From Streptomyces sp. R41 (GTDB lineage: Bacteria > Actinomycetota > Actinomycetes > Streptomycetales > Streptomycetaceae), in the NCBI RefSeq assembly GCF_041053055.1, contig NZ_CP163443.1:10398394-10462393 (forward strand): a DNA stretch of 64,000 nucleotides. The letters run 5' to 3'. The notes beneath the pieces were generated by a model. That model saw nothing but the letters and a program-made list of their open reading frames with translations. It did not search any database and was not told the DNA's origin. Numbering within the stretch: the first letter of the stretch is position 1; each line of letters opens with the position of its first letter. The position numbers and the translations under genes are program-made. Below, one piece after another: positions 15,565 to 24,904 of the stretch.

Positions 15565-16158
15565 CTACGCGTCTCGGACGGGCTGGTAGGTGAGGAAGGC
15601 GAGGCCGTCACCAACGGTGCGAGTGTCGATGAGGCGCATGGGTTTCCTGTCGCTGATCTCGCCGAAGAGGCGCTCGCCGGCCCCGAGCACGACCGGCAAG
15701 ATGGTGAGCCGCAGTTCGTCGACGAGGTCGTGCTCCATCAGCGTGTGCACGAGCTGGGTGCTGGCGTAGACGACGATGTCGCCGTCCAGCTCCTGCTTCA
15801 GGTTCGAGACCTCGTCCACCACGTCGCCCTTGAGAACCCTGCCCTTGAATGCCGTCGAGTTGCTCCACTTGGGCTCTTGGAGGGTGGCGGACACGACGTA
15901 CTTGGGCAGGCTGTTCAACCTGTCCGCCCACTCGCCACTGCGCGACAGCCATCGCGCGGCGAACCATTCGTCGCTCCGCCTGCCAAGCAGCAGGGCCTCG
16001 GCGCCCAGGGCCTCGTCGAGCTCGAGCTTGGCCCATGCATCGCGGTCCGCGTCCCCCATCTGGAGGAACCAGCCGCCGCGGCTGAAGCCCTCCTCACCGG
16101 TCGGGTCCTGGACGACTCCGTCGAGCGAGACGTTCTCGCTGATGATGATCTTTCCCAT
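15565..16158 (-). CDS. dihydrofolate reductase family (RibD C-terminal) protein
   Basis: A 197-residue protein with the RibD_C/DHFR-like pattern. It starts MGKIIISENVSLDGVVQDP, continues LLLGRRSDEWFAARW and ends with the strand pattern DELRLTILPVVLGAGERLF. The fold binds NADPH; most stand-alone members have no known substrate. An AAGGAG-like ribosome site precedes ATG 16158. It is divergent from the sigma factor gene across about 150 bp, an arrangement that could let the sigma factor control it, though there is no direct sign of that. Confidence 0.88.
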   Translation of the reverse strand: MGKIIISENVSLDGVVQDPTGEEGFSRGGWFLQMGDADRDAWAKLELDEALGAEALLLGRRSDEWFAARWLSRSGEWADRLNSLPKYVVSATLQEPKWSNSTAFKGRVLKGDVVDEVSNLKQELDGDIVVYASTQLVHTLMEHDLVDELRLTILPVVLGAGERLFGEISDRKPMRLIDTRTVGDGLAFLTYQPVRDA

Positions 16159-16311
16159 CGTGGTGCTCCTTGGTCGGCGTTGTCAGCTACCACTGGGGTA
16201 GACACGGCGGCGTCGGGAAAGGGGGCGCGCGCCGACCGCCCCCTTCGCCCTTCGGCCGGTGTCCATACACGATGGAAGTGCCAAAGGGTGTGGGAAGAAG
16301 GTGAGGCGAGG

Positions 16312-17322
16312 GTGGTAACCGGCGACCTGATGTCCCAGGCGCGGGCCGGGGATGGCGAGGCGTTCCGGGAGCTGACCGAGCCGTACCGCCGGGAGCTGCA
16401 GGTGCACTGCTACCGGATGCTCGGCTCGTTGCAGGACGCCGAGGACGCCCTGCAAGACACGCTGCTTGCCGCCTGGCAAGGCTTCGCAAGGTTCGAGGGG
16501 CGCGCCTCGCTGCGCACCTGGCTGTATCGGATCGCCACCAACCGGTGCCTCAACGCGCGCCGGTCGGCCGGCCGACGGAAGGCCAAGGAATGGGATGTGC
16601 CCAATGTTGAACCGCCGGAGCCGACCCGGCTCGGCGAAGTCGTCTGGCTCGAGCCCTACCCCGACGCGCTCCTCGAGGGTGCCATCGACGCTCCGCTCGG
16701 CCCGGAGGCCCGCTACGAGCAGACCGAATCCATCTCCCTGGCCTTCGTGACCGCCCTACAGGTCCTGCCGCCACGCCAGCTCGCCGTGCTCATCCTGCGT
16801 GACGTCCTCGGATTCCACGCCGGCGAGGTGGCCGAGATGCTGGACTCGAGCGTCGAGTCGGTCAAAAGCGCCCTCAAACGGGCGCGCGCCGGCCTGCAGC
16901 AGCGACGGCCCACGACCGACGACCGCGAACCGCCGCCCGCCTGCGAGTCACCCTCGGAGGATGCGATCGCCGCGAAATTCGTCCGCGCATGGGAGTCCGC
17001 CGATCTCGATGCGCTGGTGGCCCTGCTGACCGACGACGTCTTCATGTCGATGCCACCGATGCCCTTCGAATACCAGGGCCGAGACGTCGTGGCCCGCTTC
17101 TGCGCCAGCATCTTCCGCGCAGGTCGCAGGTTCGACCTCATCCCCACGCGAGCCAACGGCCAACCGGCGTTTGGAGCCTACCTGCGCGCCCCCACCGGCA
17201 TCCGCCATGGGACCGGCCTCTACGTCCTCACCCTCACCGGCGACCGGATCTGCGCCATGACCCGCTTCGACAACAGCGTGCTCCCATGGTTCGGGCTACC
17301 GCGATCACTCCCCAGCCGATAA
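16312..17322 (+). CDS. ECF sigma factor with SnoaL-like C-terminal domain (SigG type)
   Basis: A 336-residue protein. Region 2 (residues about 10-80) includes ELQVHCYRMLGSLQDAEDAL and RASLRTWLYRIATNRCLN. Region 4 (about 140-195) includes LPPRQLAVLILRDVLGFHAG. A C-terminal NTF2/SnoaL-like domain follows (about 215-330, FVRAWESADLDALVALLTDD). This architecture is that of the SigG/SigJ-like group, where the extra domain modulates activity in place of a separate anti-sigma factor. GTG 16312 has GGTGAGG upstream; GTG 16288 and ATG 16330 are alternatives. Target promoters are not evident. Confidence 0.88.
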   Translation: MVTGDLMSQARAGDGEAFRELTEPYRRELQVHCYRMLGSLQDAEDALQDTLLAAWQGFARFEGRASLRTWLYRIATNRCLNARRSAGRRKAKEWDVPNVEPPEPTRLGEVVWLEPYPDALLEGAIDAPLGPEARYEQTESISLAFVTALQVLPPRQLAVLILRDVLGFHAGEVAEMLDSSVESVKSALKRARAGLQQRRPTTDDREPPPACESPSEDAIAAKFVRAWESADLDALVALLTDDVFMSMPPMPFEYQGRDVVARFCASIFRAGRRFDLIPTRANGQPAFGAYLRAPTGIRHGTGLYVLTLTGDRICAMTRFDNSVLPWFGLPRSLPSR

Positions 17323-17502
17323 CCAGCTTCCCCGCGGCTGCGGATGTGCGCGGCAGCGAAACATACTCCGGCGGATGTACTGGTGCAGCTGCCAGCATCC
17401 AACGTGCATTCCTTCAGGTGTCGTGGGAAGAGGCCCGCCCCGGCGAGCGGCTGGGCATCGGCCTCGTCGGCGTGACGCGAGCGTGCCGGCACCTGGATCC
17501 GC

Positions 17503-19494
17503 TCACCGACCCGGCGTCGTACGGCCTGCGAAGTCGGCGAACCAGGAGAGCATCTGTGGGTGGGTGACGGCTCCTTCGCTGCTGACATCGGCGACCCGGG
17601 CACCCTGCAGGATGCGCTTGACCGGTACCTCGAGCTTCTTGCCGGTCAGCGTGCGCGGGACGGCGGAGATCGGGACGATGACATCGGGCACGTGCCGCGG
17701 CGACAAGTGGTGCCTGATGGCGGTGACGATGCGTTGGCGCAGACCCTCGTCGAGCGTGGCGTCCTCCGTCGTCACGACGAACAGCGGCATGAAGTAGCCA
17801 CCGTCGGGTTGCTCCACGCCCAGGACGAGACTGTCGGTGACTTCGGGGAGCTGTTCGACGACGGCGTAGATGTCGGCGGAGCCCATGCGCACGCCCATGC
17901 GGTTGAGCGTGGAGTCCGAGCGGCCGGCGACGACGACCGACAGGTCGGCGTCGATGGTGACCCAGTCGCCGTGTCGCCAGACACCGGAGTAGGTGTCGAA
18001 GTAGCCCGCCCGGTAGCGGGTGCCGTCGGGGTCGCCGACGAAGTGGAGCGGCATGGACGGCAGGGGCGCGGTGACCACCATCTCGCCCTGCGCCCCGGTC
18101 AGGGGCTGCCCGGACGCATCCCAGGCGGCGAGTGCGACGCCGAGCGCCGGGCCTGGGATGCGGCCCACCCGTACCGGCAGCAGTGCGGAACCGCCCGCGA
18201 GGACGGAACAGACATCGGTGCCACCGCAGATCGACTGCAGCCAGACGCCGGGGGCGAGTCGGTCGTGGACCCAGCGCCAGGTGCTGGGGGGCAGGGCCGA
18301 GCCGGTCTGCAGGATGGAGCGCAGCCGACTGAGGTCGAAGGCGGCCGCGGGGTGGGTGCCGGACTTCTCGACGGCGGCGAGGTAGGCCGCGCCCAGGCCG
18401 ACCATGGTGGCGCCGGTCCGTTCGGCGATCCGCCAGGCCCCGTTCACGTCGGGGAAGGTCGGGCTGCCGTCGTACAGAACGATCGTGCTGCCGTGCAGCA
18501 GACCGCCGACCATGAAGTTCCAGACCATCCAGCTCGTGGACGTGATGAACAGATAGCGGTCGTCGGGGCGCAGATCGGCACCAAGTCCGAGGGCCTTGAG
18601 CAGTTCGACCACGATGCCGCCGTGACCTTGGACGATCCCCTTGGGCAGTCCGGTGGTGCCCGATGACCAGAGGATCCACAACGGGTGGTCGAAGGGCACG
18701 TCGGCGAACTCCAGCGGCTCTTCGGCGGCCGGCAGCGCTGACCAGACATGGTGGTCCACCCCGGGCGGCGCCGGCCAGGCTTCGGCCGACGCCGGGAAGA
18801 GATGGTCGACAGCGAGGACGTGGCCGAGTGTGGGCAGCCCCTCGGCGAGCTCCGCGACCGCGGGGCGCCGGTCGTACTCCTTGCCGCCGTGGCGGTAGCC
18901 GTCCGCTGCCACGAGCACGACCGGCCGTGCCTGCCGGAGCCGGGCGAGGACGCTCGGAGTGCCGAAGTCCGGGGAGCACGCCGTCCACACGGCGCCGACG
19001 GCGGCGGTGGCCAGCAGCGCGACGACGGCCTGCGGGAGGTTGGGGAGGTATCCGGCCACGCAGTCGCCGGGCTCGACGCCCATGCGGCGCAGGGCCGCCG
19101 CGACGTCGGCGACCTGTCGGCGCAGCTCCTCCCACGAGGTCTCGACGGGCGTGGCGTCGCCCTCGGCCAGGCTGACCAGCGCCGGGCGGGCGTCGGTGGC
19201 CTGGGCCAGGCACCGCTCGGCGAAGTTCAGCCGGGCGCCGGGGAACCAGCTGGCGCCGGGCATCGACGCCTCGGCCAGCACCTCGTCGTAGCCGGTGACC
19301 GCGTCCAGCCCGTAGTACTCCCACACCGCCGACCAGAAGCCGGGCAGGTCGGTGGAGCTCCACTGCCACAGCGCGGCGTAGTCGGCGAAGTGCAGCCCCC
19401 GCGCCTCGTCCAGCCACTTCATGAAGCACGCGACGTTGGAGTCCTCCAGCTCGCGGCGACCGGGAGACCACAGCAGGTCGGTGTCGGTGTTCAT
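17503..19494 (-). CDS. acetoacetyl-CoA synthetase
   Basis: A 663-residue acyl-CoA synthetase of the acetoacetate-CoA ligase type. Features include the N-terminal WQWSSTDLPGFWSAVWEYY, the AMP loop LWSSGTTGLPKGIVQG, ICGGTDVCSVL and the C-terminal lysine segment PRTLTGKKLEVPVKR. It makes acetoacetyl-CoA from acetoacetate, ATP and CoA. The length is near the family norm (about 650). It is the last gene of the minus-strand operon, 30 nt after the small hydrolase. Since BKACE enzymes release acetoacetate, this enzyme would recover it for central metabolism. Confidence 0.93.
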   Translation of the reverse strand: MNTDTDLLWSPGRRELEDSNVACFMKWLDEARGLHFADYAALWQWSSTDLPGFWSAVWEYYGLDAVTGYDEVLAEASMPGASWFPGARLNFAERCLAQATDARPALVSLAEGDATPVETSWEELRRQVADVAAALRRMGVEPGDCVAGYLPNLPQAVVALLATAAVGAVWTACSPDFGTPSVLARLRQARPVVLVAADGYRHGGKEYDRRPAVAELAEGLPTLGHVLAVDHLFPASAEAWPAPPGVDHHVWSALPAAEEPLEFADVPFDHPLWILWSSGTTGLPKGIVQGHGGIVVELLKALGLGADLRPDDRYLFITSTSWMVWNFMVGGLLHGSTIVLYDGSPTFPDVNGAWRIAERTGATMVGLGAAYLAAVEKSGTHPAAAFDLSRLRSILQTGSALPPSTWRWVHDRLAPGVWLQSICGGTDVCSVLAGGSALLPVRVGRIPGPALGVALAAWDASGQPLTGAQGEMVVTAPLPSMPLHFVGDPDGTRYRAGYFDTYSGVWRHGDWVTIDADLSVVVAGRSDSTLNRMGVRMGSADIYAVVEQLPEVTDSLVLGVEQPDGGYFMPLFVVTTEDATLDEGLRQRIVTAIRHHLSPRHVPDVIVPISAVPRTLTGKKLEVPVKRILQGARVADVSSEGAVTHPQMLSWFADFAGRTTPGR

Positions 19495-19524
19495 CGTTGC
19501 CTTCCGGGGGTTGCACTAGGGAGC

Positions 19525-20103
19525 TCAGCCGAGCTCGAGTTCGCGGAGGAGTTCCTCCGCACGAGGCCACGGGCCGTGGCCGGAGGCGGGGTTGAGGTGA
19601 CCGACTGCGCCCAGTTCCACGAGGCGGCCGCACCAGGCGCGGGCCAGATGGGCGACCCGTTCGACGGTGCCGAGAGGATCGTTGGAACTGGCCGCGACGA
19701 TGCTCGGGAAGGGCAGCGGCGACCGGGGGACCGGGAGCCAGCCGTTGGCGTCGAGCACCTCGCGGGCGGGGTAACCCTCCGGCAGCGGCGTCTCGAAGTC
19801 CGGCGGGGTGACCAGGAGAGCGCCCCTGACATCGGCCTCGTGCCACTGCGACCAGTGCACGGTGGTGATCACGCCGGCGCTGTGGGCGACCAGCACGACC
19901 GGCCCGTCCACCTCCGAGATCACCTTGGCGAGGGCGGCGACGCGGGCCTCCCGGCTGAGCTGGTCCTGTGTCAGCGGGGGAACGGTACAGACCGTGCGCC
20001 CCGCTTCTGTGAGCCGGTTCGCCAGCAGGGTCTGCCAGTGCTCCTCGACGTGGTCGCGCAGACCGGGGACGATCACGACCACTGGCTCGGTCGTACGGCT
20101 CAT
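19525..20103 (-). CDS. RBBP9/YdeN-type alpha/beta hydrolase
   Basis: A 192-residue serine hydrolase. It opens VVVIVPGLRDHVEEHWQTLL, has the nucleophile elbow VAHSAGV and ends with GAVGHLNPASG holding the catalytic His. The family (RBBP9, YdeN) is poorly defined biochemically. Its ATG overlaps the MFS stop by 4 nt (ATGA), so the pair is coupled. In this operon it may hydrolyse an ester or lactone intermediate; that is inference. Confidence 0.88.
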   Translation of the reverse strand: MSRTTEPVVVIVPGLRDHVEEHWQTLLANRLTEAGRTVCTVPPLTQDQLSREARVAALAKVISEVDGPVVLVAHSAGVITTVHWSQWHEADVRGALLVTPPDFETPLPEGYPAREVLDANGWLPVPRSPLPFPSIVAASSNDPLGTVERVAHLARAWCGRLVELGAVGHLNPASGHGPWPRAEELLRELELG

Positions 20104-21449
20104 GAGGACGCCTTCGCTTCCGCCGGCTCCGCCACCGGGGCGAGCCCGGTCAGACGGCGCAGATCACGGTCGTAGTAGTGGCGGCCGATCAGGAAGGCCG
20201 CGGTGGCGGCGAGCGCGGTGAGCGGGACGACCCGCATCGCGCCGAGCAGGCCCCACCGGTCAGCGAGCGCGCCGGTGAGCGCGGGCCCGGGGGCGAGCCC
20301 GAGCAGGCTGTTGGCCAGGGTGAGGGTGGCGAAGGCCGTCGCGGAGATGGAGGCCGGGGTCAGATTCGCCACCATGGCGGCGGCGGGACCGGCCGTCCCG
20401 GCCGAGAGCAGGGCCCCGGCTGCCAGGACCAGCAGCTGCGTCGGACCGGTCGGCAGGTGGAACGCCGCCATCAGCAGGACGAGCGAGCCGATGCTGCAGG
20501 TGATGGCCACGGCCCACTTCCGGATGGGCAACGCCCGGCTGATCCGGTCCGAGGCGATCCCGCCGACGATCATGCCCATGCCGATGATCAGTACGAAGAC
20601 ACCTGCGGTCGCGCCCGCCTTCGCGGTGGGCATGTCGTAGTAGCGGTTGAAGTAGCTGGGCAGCCAGGCCATGAGCGCGGCGGCGATGAACAGCTGGAGT
20701 CCACTGCCCACGTAAGCGCTGATCACCGAGACGGAGGAGAACAGCCGCGGCAGGAGTGCGCGCAGCCGGTCGCGAGCGTCGGCGTCGGCCTTGGCGACGG
20801 TGGAACTCGCCTGTGGTGCCAGCCTCTTCTCCGTGACCACGACGCCGTAGACCGCGGCCAGCACGAGGCCGAAGATGCCCATGACGCCGAACGCCCAACG
20901 CCAGCCGAACTGTTGGGCCACGGCGCCGCCGATCGACACGCCCAGGACCGAGCCGAAGGCCCCGCCCGCGATGAAGGCGCCGGAGAGGGTGGCTCGCAGG
21001 GCGACCGGGAAGATGCTCAGGACGACGGCGATGCCGACGCTCCCGTACGCGGCCTCACCGATGCCGACGAAGAGGCGGCCGACAAACATCTGGCCGTAGC
21101 TCGCCGACACGGCGCACCCCAGGGTCGCCACGCTCCACAACACCGCGGCGAGCAGGAGGCTCCTGACCCGGCCCCAGCGGTCCGCCATCAGCGACATGGG
21201 GAAGGTGAGCAGGCCGACCGCCAGCGCGACGACACCGCTGAGCGAGCCCAATCTCGCGTCGGAGAGCAGCCATTCGGCCTTCAGCATCGGGAAGACGGCG
21301 TTGAGCACCTGCCGGGACATGTAGTCGGACAGCAGCAGGCCGAAACTCAGGGCGAAGACCACCCAGGCATAGCGCCGGGACACCGGCCATCCGGACGAGG
21401 ACGTCGTCTCCGTCTCCGGAAGGGGCTTCGCAGTGGTGTGCAACTCCAT
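20100..21449 (-). CDS. MFS transporter
   Basis: A 449-residue major facilitator with 12 predicted membrane helices and the loop 2-3 signature MADRWGRVRSLL. Helix 1 begins YAWVVFALSFGLLLSDYMSR. A central cytoplasmic loop (about residues 205-240) splits two six-helix halves. Members of this ACS/aromatic-acid-like group import organic acids. ATG 21449 was chosen since GAGG lies about eight bases upstream; starts at 21455 or 21458 are possible. It lies 31 nt after the dioxygenase and probably imports the operon's substrate. Confidence 0.9.
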   Translation of the reverse strand: MELHTTAKPLPETETTSSSGWPVSRRYAWVVFALSFGLLLSDYMSRQVLNAVFPMLKAEWLLSDARLGSLSGVVALAVGLLTFPMSLMADRWGRVRSLLLAAVLWSVATLGCAVSASYGQMFVGRLFVGIGEAAYGSVGIAVVLSIFPVALRATLSGAFIAGGAFGSVLGVSIGGAVAQQFGWRWAFGVMGIFGLVLAAVYGVVVTEKRLAPQASSTVAKADADARDRLRALLPRLFSSVSVISAYVGSGLQLFIAAALMAWLPSYFNRYYDMPTAKAGATAGVFVLIIGMGMIVGGIASDRISRALPIRKWAVAITCSIGSLVLLMAAFHLPTGPTQLLVLAAGALLSAGTAGPAAAMVANLTPASISATAFATLTLANSLLGLAPGPALTGALADRWGLLGAMRVVPLTALAATAAFLIGRHYYDRDLRRLTGLAPVAEPAEAKASS

Positions 21450-21480
21450 TGTCATCACCTCACGCGCTGTTGAAGGAAGG

Positions 21481-22395
21481 TCAGAAAGGTCTGTCGCCGA
21501 CGATTCCGGCGCGTTCCATCCGGCGGACGGCGGGCCAGTAGTCCTGCACGGCGTAGTGCTGAGTGGAGCGGTTGTCCCAGATGGCGACGCTGTTCGGCGT
21601 CCAGCGCCAGCGCACCTGGTACTCGGGGACCGCGGCCTGGCCGGCCAGGTAGTTCAGCAGGAGGCTCGCGCCCGGGGCGAAGTCCTGCCCGAAGCGCACC
21701 CGCTCGGGCGTGTGGTAGTTGACGAAGTGCGTCGCGAAGCTGTTGACGAAGAGGATCTTCTCGCCGGTCTCGGGGTGGGTGCGCACCACCGGGTGCTCCG
21801 CGTCGGGGAACCGGGCCTTGAGCGCGTGGCGCCGCTCCTGCGGCATGACGGCACCGAAGGTGGCCTCGATGCTGTGCCGGGCCCGCAGGCCCTCGATCTG
21901 CGTCCTGATGTGCTCGGGCAGCCGGCGGTAGGCCTCGGCCATGTTGACCCAGATCGTGTCGCCGCCCACCGGGGGCGATTCCACGCACCGCAGTACGGCG
22001 CCCATGGACGGGTTCTCGCGCCATGTGCCGTCGGTGTGCAGGGCGTTCTCGTAGTGCTCGGCGGGGCTGTCCAGGTCCTTGTAGATGCGGACCAGGCCCG
22101 GGTGGTCGGGGTCGCTGCCCGCCACGGGGTGGTCCTCCAGCGGGCCGAAGCGCTCCGCGAAGGCGACGTGCTCGGCACGCGTGATGTCCTGGTCCCGCAG
22201 GAAGAGGACCTTGTACTGCAGCAGCAGGGCCTTGATCTCGGCGAACAGATCGTCGTCGCGTGAGGCGTCGGCGAGGTTCACGCCGAACAGCTCGGCGCCG
22301 ATGGCGCAGGTCAGTGGTTCGGCCTTGAGGGAGTTGCGGGAGTTCGGGCGCACCAGCGCGGGCGCGCCCTCGACTGGGCTGAGAATCTGTTCCAT
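21481..22395 (-). CDS. TauD/TfdA-family dioxygenase
   Basis: A 304-residue Fe(II)/2-oxoglutarate oxygenase. The facial triad is visible as His120-x-Asp122 in NALHTDGTWRENPSMG and a distal His280 in RSTQHYAVQDYWP, with Arg residues behind it for 2-oxoglutarate. Family members hydroxylate sulfonates, aryloxy-acids, quaternary amines and similar compounds. AGGAGG precedes ATG 22395. It is the third gene of the BKACE operon; a second, different TauD-family gene lies divergently at 26.1 kb. It probably performs an early hydroxylation. Confidence 0.92.
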   Translation of the reverse strand: MEQILSPVEGAPALVRPNSRNSLKAEPLTCAIGAELFGVNLADASRDDDLFAEIKALLLQYKVLFLRDQDITRAEHVAFAERFGPLEDHPVAGSDPDHPGLVRIYKDLDSPAEHYENALHTDGTWRENPSMGAVLRCVESPPVGGDTIWVNMAEAYRRLPEHIRTQIEGLRARHSIEATFGAVMPQERRHALKARFPDAEHPVVRTHPETGEKILFVNSFATHFVNYHTPERVRFGQDFAPGASLLLNYLAGQAAVPEYQVRWRWTPNSVAIWDNRSTQHYAVQDYWPAVRRMERAGIVGDRPF

Positions 22396-22434
22396 GGTGC
22401 TTCCTCCTGGAGAGGGTGGTGATGCGCGTGGTGC

Positions 22435-23409
22435 TCAGGGGAGGAGGACGGACGATCCCGTGGTCCGCCCGGCCTCCAGCGCGCCGTGCGCCTCGGCGGC
22501 CTCCTCGAGCGCGAAACGCTGATTGATCTCGATGCGGATACGTCCGTCGGCGACGTGGCCGAACAGCTCGCCCGCCAACTCGGCGCGCTCCGCAGGGTCC
22601 GCGATGTAGTCGGCAAGCGCGGGGCGGGTCACGAAGAGGGAGCCGCCGATGGCCAGTTGCATCGCGTCGATCGGCGGCACCGGCCCGGAGGCCGTACCGA
22701 AGCAGACCAGCAGGCCGCGGCGGCGCAGCGAGGCGAGGGAGGCGGCGAACGTCGTCTTGCCGACGCTGTCGAAGGCGACCGGCACCCCGGCGCCGTCGGT
22801 GAGCTCGCGCACCCGCTGGGCGACGTCCTCGCGCCGGTACTGGACGACGTGGTCGCAGCCGTGGGCGCGGGCCAGCTCTGCCTTCTCCTCGCTGGAGACC
22901 GTTCCGATGACCGTGAGGCCGAGGAGCTTCGCCCATTGGCACACGATCAGGCCGACACCGCCCGCCGCGGCGGTCAGCAAAATCGTGTCACCGGCCGTGA
23001 GCGGGTGGATCCTGCGCAGCAGGTAGGCGGAGGTGAGGCCGCGCATGGTCATCGCGGCGGCGGTCTCGCAGCTGATCCCGTCCGGCAGTCTGATCAAGGA
23101 GTCGGCGGGCATGACGCGTTCGGTGCTGTACGCGCCGAGCGGGCTGCCGGTGTAGGTGACGCGGTCGCCCTCGGCGACGTGCGTCACGCCCTCGCCGACC
23201 GCCTCGACGACCCCCGCGGCCTCGACGCCGAGTCCGGCGGGCAGCGGCGCCGGGTAAAGGCCGGTGCGGAAGTAGGTATCGGCGAAGTTGAGTCCGACGG
23301 CCTCGTGCCGGATCCGCACCTCGCCCGGGCCCGGGTCGCCGACGACGACCTCCTCCCAGTGCAGGACCTCGGGACCGCCGGTCTCCTTGAAGCGAATGGC
23401 GTGCGCCAC
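22435..23409 (-). CDS. zinc-independent quinone oxidoreductase (MDR family)
   Basis: A 324-residue medium-chain reductase. It begins AHAIRFKETGGPEVLHWEEV, has GVEAAGVVEAVGEGV and the NADPH loop TAAAGGVGLIVCQWAKLLG. No structural-zinc cysteine cluster is seen, so it belongs with QOR/quinone reductases. GTG 23409 follows GGAG; upstream codons are low-complexity. In the operon it may reduce an enone or oxidise/reduce the substrate beside the beta-keto step. The substrate cannot be read from sequence. Confidence 0.9.
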   Translation of the reverse strand: MAHAIRFKETGGPEVLHWEEVVVGDPGPGEVRIRHEAVGLNFADTYFRTGLYPAPLPAGLGVEAAGVVEAVGEGVTHVAEGDRVTYTGSPLGAYSTERVMPADSLIRLPDGISCETAAAMTMRGLTSAYLLRRIHPLTAGDTILLTAAAGGVGLIVCQWAKLLGLTVIGTVSSEEKAELARAHGCDHVVQYRREDVAQRVRELTDGAGVPVAFDSVGKTTFAASLASLRRRGLLVCFGTASGPVPPIDAMQLAIGGSLFVTRPALADYIADPAERAELAGELFGHVADGRIRIEINQRFALEEAAEAHGALEAGRTTGSSVLLP

Positions 23410-23515
23410 GGTTGTGCTCCGTTGTTCGTGGGGCGAGAGGAAGAACGGGGCCGCCGGTGCCGGGGGAGGGCCCCGGCGGCCGTGTGGTTGTCGCGCGGAC
23501 GCGGGTACGGCGAGA

Positions 23516-24568
23516 TCAGACGTCGCGCAGCATGAAGCCACGCCGACCGGGCCGGCGGTTGGGCACCATGCCGAGCTGGGCCAGGGTCTCGTCGGCGTCC
23601 GCGTAGTACTCGCCGAGCTTGTAGATCTTCTTGGCCTCGGCGCCGGTCGCGATGTCGCGGCCGAGCGCTTCGGAGATCTGGACCATCTGCTCGACCTGCT
23701 CGACGGTGGTCATGCGCTCGCCCTTGCGGCGCCAGAGGTTGTCCTCGTTGCCGACACGCACGTGCGCGCCGAGCGCGATGCCGATCGCGTTCATCGGTGC
23801 GACGGCACGCATCGAGCTCTCGATGGTGAGGACGGCGCCGTCGGGCGTGCGGCGGACGAATTCGATCAGGTCGGCGGGGTGCCGGCCCGCGAAACCGCCG
23901 CCGATGGCGACGTAGTTGAGGATCAGCGGGCCGGTGTAAATGCCGGCCCGGATGAGCCGCTCGACGGTCTCGAGCTGGGCCAGCGTGGCGAGTTGGAAAT
24001 GGGGCTGGATGCCGCTCGCGCGCAGGCGCTCGAGGTGCTCGAGGTAGAAGTCCGGTCCCGCCTCGACGACCATGTCGCGGTAGGCCTTGTAGTACTCCGG
24101 TTTTGCGATCGAGGTGCCATCGAGGTCGTCGTCGGTCATGATCTCGACGATGTTCATCTGGCTGGTGTTGATCGCGATGGTCACCTGGTCAGGCGCCGGC
24201 GTGAGGTCGGCCAGCAGGTGGCGGGTGTCGTAGCTGAGCCACTTTGCCTCGCTGCCCTCGTCCTCGGGGGCGAAGGAGATCGACCCGCCGATCTGCAGCA
24301 CCATGTCCGGCACCGCCTCGCGCAGCCGGCCCAGCAACTCGTTGAACATGGACATCCGCTTGGAGCCCTTGCCGTCGAGCTCGCGGACATGGATGTGCAG
24401 GACGGTGGCGCCCGCGTTGTGGCAGTCGACGGCTGCCTGCACGTGCTCATCCATGGTGAGGGGCAGGTCGTCGGCGTCACCGGGCAGCCACTCGGGCCCG
24501 TAAGGAGCGGCCTGGATCACCAGCTTTTCCTGGTTCTCAGGGAAGAGTGAGTCGTCATGGAAGTGCAC
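23516..24568 (-). CDS. BKACE: 3-keto-5-aminohexanoate cleavage family enzyme
   Basis: A 350-residue DUF849/BKACE protein. The metal-site segment reads VLHIHVRELDGKG, with the characteristic NAGATVLHIH and later FQLATLAQLETVERLIRAG and ALGAHVRVGNEDNLW. These enzymes condense a beta-keto acid with acetyl-CoA to give acetoacetate and a new acyl-CoA. Known subfamilies act on 3-keto-5-aminohexanoate, dehydrocarnitine and other beta-keto acids; the subtype here is not assigned. It is the first gene of the six-gene minus-strand operon and is placed 107 nt before the oxidoreductase. Confidence 0.93.
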   Translation of the reverse strand: MHFHDDSLFPENQEKLVIQAAPYGPEWLPGDADDLPLTMDEHVQAAVDCHNAGATVLHIHVRELDGKGSKRMSMFNELLGRLREAVPDMVLQIGGSISFAPEDEGSEAKWLSYDTRHLLADLTPAPDQVTIAINTSQMNIVEIMTDDDLDGTSIAKPEYYKAYRDMVVEAGPDFYLEHLERLRASGIQPHFQLATLAQLETVERLIRAGIYTGPLILNYVAIGGGFAGRHPADLIEFVRRTPDGAVLTIESSMRAVAPMNAIGIALGAHVRVGNEDNLWRRKGERMTTVEQVEQMVQISEALGRDIATGAEAKKIYKLGEYYADADETLAQLGMVPNRRPGRRGFMLRDV

Positions 24569-24904
24569 GGTCCGTCTCCTTCGTGGGATCGGCGATCACT
24601 CGCTGGGGCATCGCGGAGTGCGACGCGAGGGGCTGGGACGCCCGGCGAGGATCGGAGCGGGGCAGCGGAGGGACACCGGGCCCACTCGGCCCCCGTACGA
24701 TCGGCTGGTCCGGAGGGAGCGTGCTCCAGGGGGAGTTGCACGGCCCTCCGGAGGCCGACCGCCTCCGCGGTGCTGCCAAGGTAGGGCCGAGCGTGGGCGG
24801 ACGTTTGACCCCTCGTGACGGTTGACTTGTCATTTGGGGACATGGGTGTGAGCCCGCCATGCCGGTCGGCATATGCCGACCGGCGGATCTCGTGCCCGGC
24901 GGCG
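24569..24904. other. operon leader region with a perfect palindrome
   Basis: The 336-bp gap lies between the AraC gene end and the BKACE start, both on the minus strand. It holds no gene. It contains the palindrome at 24861-24884 and a TGACTTGTCA imperfect dyad near 24825, candidate terminator and operator sites respectively. Confidence 0.4.
24861..24884. terminator. 24-bp perfect palindrome
   Basis: GCCGGTCGGCAT and its exact complement abut with no loop. It lies 20 bp past the AraC stop and so could terminate that transcript. It could also be an operator for the BKACE operon, since a perfect palindrome with no loop is less typical of a terminator. Confidence 0.45.

Noticed and set aside
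17414..19846. 810-residue minus-strand open frame
   Set aside because: Arg/Pro-rich shadow of the acetoacetyl-CoA synthetase and neighbouring hydrolase in another frame.
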